Counted from the first letter of the stretch, positions 23,304 to 31,481 are shown. The stretch is DNA of 42,304 bases from Candidatus Magasanikiibacteriota bacterium (GCA_018661775.1 JABJHO010000014.1:1-42304); one strand, 5' to 3'. Notes: generated by a model from the sequence alone, not told the origin. Translations and numbers: made by a program.

Positions 23304-24884
23304 ATGGCAGGTATAAAAAAACATTTTTTTTATTGCTTATTTTTTTTGGGTTGTGTGTTTTTTTTCATTTATGCACATTTTTATTATACTACCTTTCCTG
23401 TATTTAATTCTCCTGATGAGACGGCAAACTTTATATTTATTACAACGGTTATTTCTGATTCACAGATTCTTTTTCCTCATCCATTTGATTATGCACAAAG
23501 TGTAAACTTTGTTTTTCCACGGAGTACCTACGCGACAGAGATGGGTATTCTCCCAACTGGTTTTTGGGGAATCATTCTATTGTTTGGTTTGGTAGGAAAG
23601 TTTTTCGGCACAGCTTCAGTGCTCTATATTACTCCACTACTTACTATACTAGCGGGTTGGTGTTTTTATCAGATAGTCGTGAACATTTTTGGTAAAAGAG
23701 TGGGGCTATGGTCGTTACTTCTGTACATTACTCATCCTGTGGTGTGGTATGTTGCTAGTCGAGGTCTTTCTCCAAATGGAAGTTTTGTTTCTCTGCTTAT
23801 TATAGGGGTGTGTTTTCTATTATCACCATCTTTTTTTTCTCGTATTCCGGATATATATAAAAAGATTTTTGGTAGTATTTGTGTGTGTCTTGGGTTGTGG
23901 ACACGACCAAATGAGGCTATTTGGGTGGGGATGGTACTGTTACTTCTTTGCGTGCTGTATTGGCGAAGAATGCAAAAAAGTACTATGCTCGCTATAATAG
24001 CGACAGGGCTTTCTTGTGTTGGGTTGTATGTTTGGCTAAACGCCCACTTATTTGGGAGTATGCAGGTAAACTATATCACTTCATCTTCTGTGGTCCTTGC
24101 GTCATGGTATGATATTATTTTTCCATTTGGCGTACATCCAAGACATATAATACATGTGTTTTGGGATTATTTCTTTGGATTGTTTTGGTGGTATACCATT
24201 CCAGCTGGTATAAGTATGTGCCTCTTGGTTTTTGTTAAAAAACAACAAGAGGTGTACAAAAACTATACACATGTGAGGAATTATATAATAATCACTTCGG
24301 TAGTCTCTCTTTTTCTTCTTGTGTATTATGGAAGCTACACCGCGCTTGCCCAAACAGAACCTTCAATAGGCGTTTCTTTTACGAGATATTTTTTGCCCAC
24401 ATATATACTTCTTATTCCGCTTGTTGTATATTTTTGGCACAAGATTGTAGAAGCTGTTTCGGTGCGTGCTGGGGTGTATATACAAATACTTCTTTTTTGC
24501 GTATATATTACTTCAAGCATTCATCTGGTGTATAATGGAAAGGATGGGCTTTTGGCTGTTTCTCAAAATATACAACACGCAACGTATGTACGAGAAGACG
24601 TGTCTGGTTACCTAGAAAAGAATGCTATTATCCTTACGTCGCATGAAGATAAGTTTTTTTGGCCAACATTTCAGGTGATGCAAAATATTTTTGATCCAGA
24701 TATTATTTCTGCGGCAAGAGCATTGCATAACAGCGGTTTTCCTGTATACTACTTTGGTGGAATGCCTGAGACGGCAGTATACAATAAGGTACAAGAGTAC
24801 TATGTGAGTGCGCGTATTGAGCCTAGGTTGGTAAAGAAATATTCGCCACACGCATTATATAAATTTTACACTTATGAACAATAA
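23304..24884 (+). CDS. GT39/ArnT-like polytopic membrane glycosyltransferase
   Basis: This 526-residue protein has about twelve hydrophobic segments. After the first helix, the external loop contains NSPDETANFIF, matching the Asp-Glu motif in the first loop of GT-C fold enzymes such as PMT and ArnT. These enzymes use lipid-phosphate sugars and act on the outer side of the membrane. The C-terminal 90 residues are soluble (ILTSHEDKFFWPTFQVMQNIF and following). The substrate is unknown. It starts 3 nt after the phosphatidyltransferase, so the two are co-transcribed. A lipid-linked sugar role is likely but inferred. Confidence 0.78.
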   Translation: MAGIKKHFFYCLFFLGCVFFFIYAHFYYTTFPVFNSPDETANFIFITTVISDSQILFPHPFDYAQSVNFVFPRSTYATEMGILPTGFWGIILLFGLVGKFFGTASVLYITPLLTILAGWCFYQIVVNIFGKRVGLWSLLLYITHPVVWYVASRGLSPNGSFVSLLIIGVCFLLSPSFFSRIPDIYKKIFGSICVCLGLWTRPNEAIWVGMVLLLLCVLYWRRMQKSTMLAIIATGLSCVGLYVWLNAHLFGSMQVNYITSSSVVLASWYDIIFPFGVHPRHIIHVFWDYFFGLFWWYTIPAGISMCLLVFVKKQQEVYKNYTHVRNYIIITSVVSLFLLVYYGSYTALAQTEPSIGVSFTRYFLPTYILLIPLVVYFWHKIVEAVSVRAGVYIQILLFCVYITSSIHLVYNGKDGLLAVSQNIQHATYVREDVSGYLEKNAIILTSHEDKFFWPTFQVMQNIFDPDIISAARALHNSGFPVYYFGGMPETAVYNKVQEYYVSARIEPRLVKKYSPHALYKFYTYEQ

Positions 24885-24900
24885 TACCACAAATACAAGC

Positions 24901-25299
24901 ATGTCTTGTATCTTTTGCAAGATTATTCAAAAAGATATCCCTGCACATGTGGTGCATGAAAGTGACTCCACAATATCGTTTTTAGATATTCATCCGTGCA
25001 CAAAAGGGCATACTGTGGTTATACCAAAAACTCACCTGTCTTCCATAGAAGATGCAGGCGAGCATGTTCTGTCAACACTGTTATCCGGGGTTCAGGAAAC
25101 AGTCGCCATATTGCGAAAAGTCTTATCACCAGATGCCTTTTCTATAGGATGGAACAATGGCGAGGAGGCTGGTCAAGTGGTGCCACATCTTCATGTACAT
25201 ATATTACCAAGGTGGAAGGGTGATGGAGGTGGAAGTATGCATAGCATTGTTCAGAAAGACTCTGTTGGCACCATAGAAGAATTGGCTGCATTGTTTTAA
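24901..25299 (+). CDS. HIT-family nucleotide hydrolase or transferase
   Basis: The 132-residue protein is a Hint-type histidine-triad enzyme; this group hydrolyses nucleoside phosphoramidates and related AMP conjugates. The start MSCIFCKIIQKDIPAHVVHE is typical and chooses ATG 24901. An in-frame ATG at 24874 would add nine polar residues and overlap the previous gene. The catalytic triad lies in HLHVH (96-100), preceded by GWNNGEEAGQVVPH. Cys3 and Cys6 (CIFC) may bind zinc with a later His. It ends 6 nt before the Nudix gene. Confidence 0.93.
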   Translation: MSCIFCKIIQKDIPAHVVHESDSTISFLDIHPCTKGHTVVIPKTHLSSIEDAGEHVLSTLLSGVQETVAILRKVLSPDAFSIGWNNGEEAGQVVPHLHVHILPRWKGDGGGSMHSIVQKDSVGTIEELAALF

Positions 25300-25305
25300 G
25301 ATTCT

Positions 25306-25842
25306 ATGCCAAAAAGACTAAAATCAATTTCTCGCGAAATACTCCATACAAACCCTTGGTGGACGTATAAATATGACAAATACACTTTGCCAGGGGGTGG
25401 GGTTGGGGAGTATTATTATGCAGAAACAGCGGGTTTTTGCATGATTATACCCGTATTACCTGATGGTCGTCTTGTGCTGACACTACAATATAGATATCTC
25501 TCAGATAGGCAAGGTATTGAGTTTCCTGCCGGAGGAATTGGTAATGATAAGAATGTCTTAGCAGCAGCTAAGCGAGAATTGCAAGAAGAGACAGGGTGTG
25601 TTGGTGAACAGTGGCGTAAAGTGGGGGTGTTTGAGGGAAGCAAGAGTATGATTAAGAATAATTTGGCCCATGTTTTTTTGGTCCAAGTGTCATCTCAGTG
25701 TGCACAGCAGTTAGATGAGACTGAAGAAATTGATGTGCTGTACCGCACGCCTACGGAGGTTGATGCAATGATATCGGATAATACTATTTGGGATGGTTCT
25801 AGTATTGCGGCCTGGTGTCTTGCTCGGCCACACGTAGTATAA
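25306..25842 (+). CDS. Nudix hydrolase, ADP-ribose pyrophosphatase-like
   Basis: This 178-residue protein resembles ADP-sugar and ADP-ribose diphosphatases (NudF type), which cleave the pyrophosphate of nucleotide sugars. The Nudix box runs from Gly76: GGIGNDKNVLAAAKRELQEETG. The catalytic REL-QEE-TG is intact (Arg90, Glu91, Glu94, Glu95), but the first Glu of the motif is replaced by Lys82. The upstream LTLQYRYLSDRQGIEFPAG fits the ADP-ribose subgroup. It follows the HIT gene closely, and both would deal with nucleotide by-products. The next gene begins 11 nt after its stop. Confidence 0.88.
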   Translation: MPKRLKSISREILHTNPWWTYKYDKYTLPGGGVGEYYYAETAGFCMIIPVLPDGRLVLTLQYRYLSDRQGIEFPAGGIGNDKNVLAAAKRELQEETGCVGEQWRKVGVFEGSKSMIKNNLAHVFLVQVSSQCAQQLDETEEIDVLYRTPTEVDAMISDNTIWDGSSIAAWCLARPHVV

Positions 25843-25853
25843 TATATATAGTT

Positions 25854-26249
25854 ATGGCTATACAAAACATGAAAAATCCGGAAAGTGATCATATTTTTTG
25901 TTTTAAAGAAGATTCTTCAAAAGAGGGAAGAACATTGTCGCATGTGCAGGTAGGTGGTGTGTTTATGTCTCGCCTTGTTATTGATCCTGGGGTTGTTACA
26001 GGAAATTATTTTTATACCAATACCCATGTGCTAATGAGTATAGAATCTGGCACAGTTGTTGCGCGGTTTGAGCATGTGCACACAAAAGAAAAGAGAGAGT
26101 TGCAGCTCAAACCAGGGGAAGAATTGGTAGAGATACCAAAAAAAGTTGCCAGCGCAACGAAAAATATTGGTAACGAAAAGGCGGTTATTGTTTTTTTTAG
26201 TGACAAGCCGTTGCGAACATCAGAAGCGTTTCATTATAAAGTATTTTAA
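25854..26249 (+). CDS. Cupin-fold protein, paralogue 1 (metal ligands lost)
   Basis: This 131-residue protein aligns over its length with the next gene. Shared landmarks are VGGVFMSRLVIDPG versus VGGVHVSRIEFEPG, a middle strand ending in FEHV versus FEDV, a PGEELVEIPKKVA versus AGGCAIQIPTHVA block, and FFSDKPL versus LFSNKKL. The conserved metal-binding His positions of the cupin are GNYFYTNTH here, so most ligands are gone. TATAAT at 25838-25843 lies 10 nt before the ATG, but without a good -35 box. The frame stays open upstream into the Nudix gene; I chose the ATG at 25854. The role is unknown: it may be a sugar-binding or structural partner of paralogue 2. Confidence 0.75.
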   Translation: MAIQNMKNPESDHIFCFKEDSSKEGRTLSHVQVGGVFMSRLVIDPGVVTGNYFYTNTHVLMSIESGTVVARFEHVHTKEKRELQLKPGEELVEIPKKVASATKNIGNEKAVIVFFSDKPLRTSEAFHYKVF

Positions 26250-26258
26250 ATACGCGGT

Positions 26259-26666
26259 ATGAGTAATCAAAATTTTATTACAGTACACCCTTTTGCCCTA
26301 GACCATTCAACAGCAGGGCGAGTACTTTTTGCCTCAGAAGTTGGTGGCGTCCATGTATCTAGAATTGAGTTTGAACCTGGGTTTGAATTGGGACACCACT
26401 ACCATAAAGAGACACTTGTTACGTGCTATACTGGTATCGGGTCATTGTGTGTTGTGTTTGAAGATGTTGTTACAAAGGCACAACAAGAGATACGTATGGA
26501 CGCCGGTGGTTGCGCCATACAAATCCCCACTCATGTTGCGTTTACTATGAAGAGTATAGGCTCTTCTACTGCGTCATTAGTGTTATTTAGCAATAAAAAA
26601 CTCAATACCGACGATAATTATATATATGAGGTTACACCTCCTTCTGATCAAACCAGTACACCATAA
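26259..26666 (+). CDS. Cupin-fold protein, paralogue 2 (metal site kept)
   Basis: This 135-residue single-domain cupin starts 9 nt after paralogue 1. Its metal site is plausible: GHHYHKET supplies three His and one Glu in the order expected for the first cupin motif. A second-motif His may be in IPTHVAF. Small cupins include sugar isomerases and epimerases, but it is much shorter than RmlC (about 180 residues) and lacks its signature, so I do not call it that. Its last 35 nt overlap the end of the convergent membrane-protein gene on the other strand. Confidence 0.75.
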   Translation: MSNQNFITVHPFALDHSTAGRVLFASEVGGVHVSRIEFEPGFELGHHYHKETLVTCYTGIGSLCVVFEDVVTKAQQEIRMDAGGCAIQIPTHVAFTMKSIGSSTASLVLFSNKKLNTDDNYIYEVTPPSDQTSTP

Positions 26667-28737
26667 TAGCACCATTATCTATTATTTTCTCTCCATCAGC
26701 TATAACCCGAAGACCTTTATTAATGGCCACACTATCGTACCAGTAGCTGTTTAGGACCACATATGCGCGCACAACTCCTGTTTTTGTAAGAATAGCATCG
26801 ATATCAGATTTTTTTTGTCCTTCGTAGAGTAATTTTCTAAATGTAATAGCCAGGTCACCCCCAGAGGGGATGGCGTAGTAAAAGTATGGTCTCTTGTTTG
26901 TGTGGTGATAGGTTTTAAAGCCATATTGGTGAATAGCTGAAGCTGCCGTAATATTACTACTCAGCACAATGTATGATGTATTGCCACCTTCCTGAGTGTC
27001 AATAAATTCTGTTGCGTGAATGTCAGCGCTGGTTACGTTAAATCCTGGGTATGCCATTTTTGCATTTTTTTGTGGATATGTAAGGTACCATGATGTTGTG
27101 ATACATATTGCAAGAATGAGAAAGGCACCGTAAGGTGTTTTCTTTGTTTTTTTGTATTTCTTGAGTAGCAAAAGCGTGCCTGCTATAAAAAATGGTATAA
27201 GAAAATAGAGTGAAATATGCGCAAGACGTTGTGCATAATGTCCTTGTTCAAAGTGGTATAAGTTTGGGAATATAAGCCACGTGCTCATAAAAAACATATT
27301 TACCAGAATAGCAAGAGGGAAAAAAAGATATACATAGTGTGTTATGGAGCGGCATGTTTTGACATAGTAGAGGGAAAAACCAATAAGTAACGCAGGAATG
27401 ATTTTTTGATATCCGTAAGTGTATTCAAGTATATATGAGGCTGGTATGTCTTTTTTAAAATAATATGGGCGATCAAAGAGCGTGGTAAACGATGATATTT
27501 GTCCAAAAATTGTACTGAGAGATGGAATTGGCATGTGTTGTAGTACGAAGTACATGAAAAAGAGCGCGGGGATGCTGATGGCAGAAGTAAAAAAGAGTAC
27601 AAGTAATACGTTTTTTTTGTGCCGCAGGTCTTGTTGGATAATATACACACTGAGTACAAGAAGACAGGCAAAGACACCAGAAATAGGATGGATCATGGCT
27701 GAGGTTATTGCAAGAAGCGTGGCAGGGATATATGCTCTATGGTATGTTTTACAAAGTGAAGTAGTTAAAATAGTGAGCAGCAAAAACAGATTTGCAAGGT
27801 TTTGTGGTGTGGTAATAACCATTGTAGTTAAGGGAAAAACAAGCATGAGTAGAGTGCCAATATTTGCCCATCTTGAGGAAAGGTTAAAACCATGGCGCAT
27901 GCTAATGTAGGTGGTGGCAGGCAGGAGAATGCTACTGAGTAGCGGTACAAGCCATATATCTATGACGTGTACAGATAGGTGGGTTATTTTTGCAAACATG
28001 ATAATGAGACTGTATTGTCCCAAATAAAATGGTGTTTTTGGTGAAGCAAAGCCATGGTGCAAAATATGTTGTTCTGTTGCGCGGTGTAAAAATGGGTCAT
28101 ACCCAAACCCAAGTGGATAGATGAGTGTAATAATGTTGTATGTAATAAAGAAGTGCAGGATGGTGAGGAGAATTCCGGTATGTTTCTTTTTTGACTTCCA
28201 TATATATACAAGAAGGAGGAAGAGTGCGGTGGCGTAGGTAATAAAGAAATGTTTACCAAAAATAAGCCATGGTGTTTGTAGCACGCCTGTGGTTGATCGA
28301 GAAAAGATTGTCCAAACAAGCACGCCCTGTAATAACAAGATAATGAGACTGAGTGCATTTAAAGAAAAAGTTCTTCGTATATCTTTTAATGATGGTGGTG
28401 TCACACCTTTTTTATGTAGAAGTATTGTTCCTATAGAAATACTGCTGAGAATTGCAAGAATTGTTCCGGTGTGTATTTGGTAAAAAAAATAGACAATACT
28501 TTGTATAGTGGTAAAAAAGGTGATTATACTGAGCCCAGTAAAAAACACAGGATATGGGAGTGCTGTGAAGAAGCGGGTCAAAGAAAGTGTGTAGGCATGG
28601 AGTAGTAGATAGTAACCTATTACTGCAAGGCCAAAATATATAGAAAGCGGGTGTTTTGGAAGAAAAAGTGATATACCAACAAGGACTAGACTTGTGCACA
28701 GAATAGTGGTATATTTTTTAGAGAATATATTGTGCAT
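26632..28737 (-). CDS. Large polytopic membrane protein, GT-C-like, function uncertain
   Basis: This protein of 701 residues has about fourteen membrane helices over residues 10-540 and a soluble C-terminal domain of about 130 residues (GFNVTSADIHATEFIDTQEGGNTSYIVLSSN and following, ending VYWFDQKEV). The layout, many helices with a C-terminal extracytoplasmic part, resembles GT-C glycosyltransferases and oligosaccharyltransferase-like proteins. I see no clear catalytic DxD, so this is weak. I chose ATG 28737 (MHNIFSKKYTT); an in-frame start at 28806 would run into the divergent rmlB gene. A TATACT box on the minus strand lies at 28762-28767, 24 nt before the start. It stands alone on the minus strand between sugar-related genes. 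Confidence 0.7.
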   Translation of the reverse strand: MHNIFSKKYTTILCTSLVLVGISLFLPKHPLSIYFGLAVIGYYLLLHAYTLSLTRFFTALPYPVFFTGLSIITFFTTIQSIVYFFYQIHTGTILAILSSISIGTILLHKKGVTPPSLKDIRRTFSLNALSLIILLLQGVLVWTIFSRSTTGVLQTPWLIFGKHFFITYATALFLLLVYIWKSKKKHTGILLTILHFFITYNIITLIYPLGFGYDPFLHRATEQHILHHGFASPKTPFYLGQYSLIIMFAKITHLSVHVIDIWLVPLLSSILLPATTYISMRHGFNLSSRWANIGTLLMLVFPLTTMVITTPQNLANLFLLLTILTTSLCKTYHRAYIPATLLAITSAMIHPISGVFACLLVLSVYIIQQDLRHKKNVLLVLFFTSAISIPALFFMYFVLQHMPIPSLSTIFGQISSFTTLFDRPYYFKKDIPASYILEYTYGYQKIIPALLIGFSLYYVKTCRSITHYVYLFFPLAILVNMFFMSTWLIFPNLYHFEQGHYAQRLAHISLYFLIPFFIAGTLLLLKKYKKTKKTPYGAFLILAICITTSWYLTYPQKNAKMAYPGFNVTSADIHATEFIDTQEGGNTSYIVLSSNITAASAIHQYGFKTYHHTNKRPYFYYAIPSGGDLAITFRKLLYEGQKKSDIDAILTKTGVVRAYVVLNSYWYDSVAINKGLRVIADGEKIIDNGAIMVYWFDQKEV

Positions 28738-28799
28738 AATACGGTAATAGGTTGTTTTTTTAGTATATTCTTCTTTATTTGTATCATAAATCAGAACAT

Positions 28800-29825
28800 A
28801 TGGCAAAAATACTCATAACAGGTGCAGCAGGATTTATTGGGTCAAATTTTGTGCGGTATTGGCTTGAACACCACACAGAAGATGAGGTTATTGGGTATGA
28901 CGCACTCACTTATGCAGGAAACCTAGAAAATTTGGATAGATTCCAAGATAATCCACGGTTTCGCTTTATAAAAGGGGATATTGGTGACATGGATACCGCC
29001 TCTGCTGCGCTCGCAGGAGTGGATGTTGTTGTTAACTTTGCTGCCGAATCTCATAATGATAGGGGAGTCCTTGATCCAGGTATTTTTTTACGGACTAATG
29101 TTTTAGGTACACAAATATTTTTAGAAGCAGCAAGGCGCTGTGGTGTGAAGCGTTTTCACCATATTTCTACATGCGAAGTGTTTGGTGATCTTGCGTTAGA
29201 CGAGGACCGTGCCTTTGTCGAAACTGACCCATATCAGCCAAAAACACCATATAATGCATCAAAAGCTGGGGCAAACCATGTGGTTATGTCGTATTTTCAT
29301 ACGTATGCTATGCCGGTTACAATAAGTCACTGTGCAAACAATTATGGCCCATACCAGTTCCCAGAAAAACTTATTCCACTCTTTGTGACCAATGCACTTG
29401 AGGATAAACCATTACCACTCTACAAAACAAGTCAAAATAAGCGTGAATGGACGCATGTTGATGATCACGCGCGAGCAATTGAAGCTATTTTAGAGAAGGG
29501 TAAGGTTGGAGAAGCATATAATATTGGGACAGGTGTAGAAAAAACAGTAGAGGAGATTACAGATATTATTTTACAGACACTAGAAAAACCAGAATCTCTT
29601 AAAACATATGTACCCGATAGGCTTGGGCATGATCGAAGATATCTTCTTGACGATACAAAACTCAGAAAAGAGACAGGGTGGAAGCCAGAAATTAGTTTTG
29701 ATGAAGGTATTAAAGAGACTATTTTATGGTACAAAGATACCCCAGAATGGTGGAAAAGGGTAAAAAGTGGAGAATATGAGGAGTATTACAATACCTATTA
29801 TAATAACACATTAGGAAAAAATTAA
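28800..29825 (+). CDS. rmlB: dTDP-glucose 4,6-dehydratase (RmlB)
   Basis: This 341-residue extended short-chain dehydrogenase converts dTDP-glucose to the 4-keto-6-deoxy sugar, using bound NAD. The nucleotide-binding loop is GAAGFIGS (8-15). The catalytic Tyr and Lys are in YNASK (Tyr151, Lys155). The NYGPYQFPEKLIPLFVTNAL block and the DRLGHDRRYLLD segment are diagnostic of RmlB-type enzymes. One variation: the usual STDEVYG reads STCEVFG (124-126 is T-C-E), so the Asp that acts in dehydration is Cys125. The start ATG 28800 gives MAKILITGAAG; an in-frame ATG at 28779 would add seven residues. It begins the nucleotide-sugar cluster and precedes the NRS/ER-like gene by 13 nt. Confidence 0.87.
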   Translation: MAKILITGAAGFIGSNFVRYWLEHHTEDEVIGYDALTYAGNLENLDRFQDNPRFRFIKGDIGDMDTASAALAGVDVVVNFAAESHNDRGVLDPGIFLRTNVLGTQIFLEAARRCGVKRFHHISTCEVFGDLALDEDRAFVETDPYQPKTPYNASKAGANHVVMSYFHTYAMPVTISHCANNYGPYQFPEKLIPLFVTNALEDKPLPLYKTSQNKREWTHVDDHARAIEAILEKGKVGEAYNIGTGVEKTVEEITDIILQTLEKPESLKTYVPDRLGHDRRYLLDDTKLRKETGWKPEISFDEGIKETILWYKDTPEWWKRVKSGEYEEYYNTYYNNTLGKN

Positions 29826-29838
29826 TTGTATTATATTT

Positions 29839-30693
29839 ATGAAGATATTACTTTTGGGCGCAAAGGGTTTTGTGGGGAAGCGCTGTGCTAATGCTTGGGA
29901 TGGGGTAATTGCCTATGAAGATCGCATTACATCGTCAGAGCAGGTTGAAGATCTTATATCACAACACAATCCTGATGTGGTGCTCAATGCTGCAGGAGTG
30001 AGAGGAAAACCAAACGTTGATTGGTGTGAAGATAATCAGATAGAAACAATGGTTGGGAATACTGTGCTTCCTATTTTAGTTGCCAAGGCATGTGCCAAAA
30101 CACAGACTTACCTGCTACATATCGGCTCTGGTTGTATTTTCTATGGCGACTCTTCTCATGAAGATAAAACATGGAGAGAAGAAGATTTTGCCAACCCATC
30201 GGTAATCTACTCTCGATCAAAGTACGCAGCTGATTTGGTACTGTCTACGTTACCTCAAGTAGGAATTGCACGCATACGCATGCCAATTGATTGGGTGCCG
30301 TCTCCAAATAATATGATAGATAAATTAACCTCATTCTCAAAAGTAATTGATGTTGAAAACAGTGTTACTGTTGTAGAGGATATGCTTGCTGTATTCTATG
30401 AACTACTTGAAAAAAAGGCAACAGGAGTGTTTCATGTAACTAATCCTGGATTGTTAAAACATCGGGACATTATTCAGCTGTATCAAAAATTTGTTAACCC
30501 GGATCATACAAATGAATGGATTACCGATGAAGATTTAGTGAAAAAAGGGTTATCTTTAAAAGGGCGATCAAACAATGTTCTATCTTCAAAAAATCTAGAA
30601 GCATATGGTATTGAAATGAGAGATGTGCATATTGCGATGGAAGATACCATGAAAAAGTATTCCGCAGCGCTTACCAGCGGTAGAATCTCTTAA
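29839..30693 (+). CDS. NRS/ER-like (UER1-type) 4-keto-6-deoxysugar epimerase-reductase
   Basis: This 284-residue SDR resembles RmlD, but its order of motifs fits the bifunctional 3,5-epimerase/4-reductase of plants (NRS/ER, UER1) and of some giant viruses better. It has GAKGFVGK (8-15), AAGVRGKPNVDWCE, IGSGCIFYGD with Cys99, and YSRSK with Tyr124 and Lys128. Then come RMPI, the SFSKVIDVENSVTVVED block with Lys168, and GVFHVTNPGLLKHRDII. In the plant enzyme a Cys in the GCIF motif and a Lys in the corresponding later block are proposed for epimerisation (from memory); both are conserved here. If correct, the 4-keto-6-deoxy product of RmlB would become dTDP-rhamnose without a separate RmlC. It starts 13 nt after rmlB. 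The next gene has its own promoter. Confidence 0.75.
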   Translation: MKILLLGAKGFVGKRCANAWDGVIAYEDRITSSEQVEDLISQHNPDVVLNAAGVRGKPNVDWCEDNQIETMVGNTVLPILVAKACAKTQTYLLHIGSGCIFYGDSSHEDKTWREEDFANPSVIYSRSKYAADLVLSTLPQVGIARIRMPIDWVPSPNNMIDKLTSFSKVIDVENSVTVVEDMLAVFYELLEKKATGVFHVTNPGLLKHRDIIQLYQKFVNPDHTNEWITDEDLVKKGLSLKGRSNNVLSSKNLEAYGIEMRDVHIAMEDTMKKYSAALTSGRIS

Positions 30694-30710
30694 TGTTGCA
30701 TGTTTTGTAC

Positions 30711-30739
30711 TTGACAATAATTGAAAAATTACGTATAGT
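30711..30739 (+). promoter_or_regulatory. Near-consensus promoter for the HAD phosphatase
   Basis: A perfect TTGACA (30711-30716) and TATAGT (30734-30739) are exactly 17 nt apart. The expected transcription start is near 30746, so a leader of about 70 nt precedes the TTG start codon at 30818, unusually long for this window. Confidence 0.78.
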
Positions 30740-30741
30740 AA

Positions 30742-30765
30742 ATATACTAATGTTATTTAGTATAT
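30742..30765 (+). repeat. Inverted repeat at the start of the HAD-gene leader
   Basis: ATATACTAA (30742-30750) and TTAGTATAT (30757-30765) form a 9-bp perfect dyad with a six-base spacer (TGTTAT). It lies just beyond the -10 box over the predicted transcription start, where it could be a repressor site in DNA or a 5' hairpin in RNA. Confidence 0.6.
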
Positions 30766-30806
30766 AGTATGTTCTTTTACTATTTTTATCTACACAACAA
30801 AGTAAT

Positions 30807-30812
30807 AGGAGG
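30807..30812 (+). promoter_or_regulatory. Shine-Dalgarno site before a TTG start
   Basis: AGGAGG lies 5 nt before the TTG at 30818. It is an ideal site, and no ATG is in range, so it decides the start codon. Confidence 0.8.
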
Positions 30813-30817
30813 TTGTT

Positions 30818-31474
30818 TTGGATATTGCAATTTTTGATTTTGATGGAGTCTTAATTGACTCAAAAGCAGGGTACGTTTCTAGTCTTATTGACGCAGCTAA
30901 AAGTTTTAGTATTACAGGGCTGTCGTCAGATGAGTTGGCTTTGAGAATGAATTTTCCAATGGATAGTCAGCTTCAGTATATCTTAGGCAATACACATACC
31001 ACTGAACGAGAGGATGCCCTACTCGCTTGTTTCCGCAGGGTATGTCTAGAGGAACCAGCACTTGGTGTTACAACCTTTCCTGGTGTGTTTGATATGCTAA
31101 ACCATTTGACTGACACAGGACTTGTTCTTGGGTTGTGTACTAATAAGCCTCATGACCTTGCACGAGTTGTGCTTCGAGAACTTGAGCTTGACCAATTCTT
31201 TACCTTTGTTTACGGAGGTGATGCGGGGGTAAAACGAAAACCAGCTCCAGACATGATTTATGCCATACTTAATGATAGTGGTGTAGCCACCAGTAGAGCT
31301 GTGTTAATAGGAGATTCGGTTTCTGATATTGAGGCGGCCAAAAATGCGTGTATTTCGTCTGTCGCGGTGAGTTGGGGGTACACCTCAAGAGATCGATTAA
31401 TTGCTGCAGAACCAGACCATGTTTTTGATGACTGCGGGGAGATTGTCTCGTATTTTACAGAAGCATCTTTGTGA
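30818..31474 (+). CDS. HAD-family phosphatase (phosphoglycolate phosphatase-like)
   Basis: This 218-residue protein starts with TTG, as fixed by a strong Shine-Dalgarno site. The HAD nucleophile motif DFDGVLIDS carries Asp7 and Asp9, then TNKPH (motif II), KRKPAPD (motif III) and GDSVSDIEAA (motif IV). A helical cap lies between motifs I and II. It should hydrolyse a small phosphate ester; the substrate is unknown. It sits inside the sugar cluster but has its own near-consensus promoter, a long leader with a dyad, and its own terminator, so it is regulated apart from its neighbours. It ends in TGA. Confidence 0.88.
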   Translation: MDIAIFDFDGVLIDSKAGYVSSLIDAAKSFSITGLSSDELALRMNFPMDSQLQYILGNTHTTEREDALLACFRRVCLEEPALGVTTFPGVFDMLNHLTDTGLVLGLCTNKPHDLARVVLRELELDQFFTFVYGGDAGVKRKPAPDMIYAILNDSGVATSRAVLIGDSVSDIEAAKNACISSVAVSWGYTSRDRLIAAEPDHVFDDCGEIVSYFTEASL

Positions 31475-31481
31475 TGCTCTC

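Noticed and set aside
26259-26666. Cupin 2 as RmlC (3,5-epimerase)
   Set aside because: It is about 45 residues too short and lacks the RmlC signature. Only the cupin fold and a possible metal site are seen.
31462-31478. AGCATC/GATGCT hairpin over the HAD stop codon
   Set aside because: It has no T run and the better terminator is a few bases downstream.
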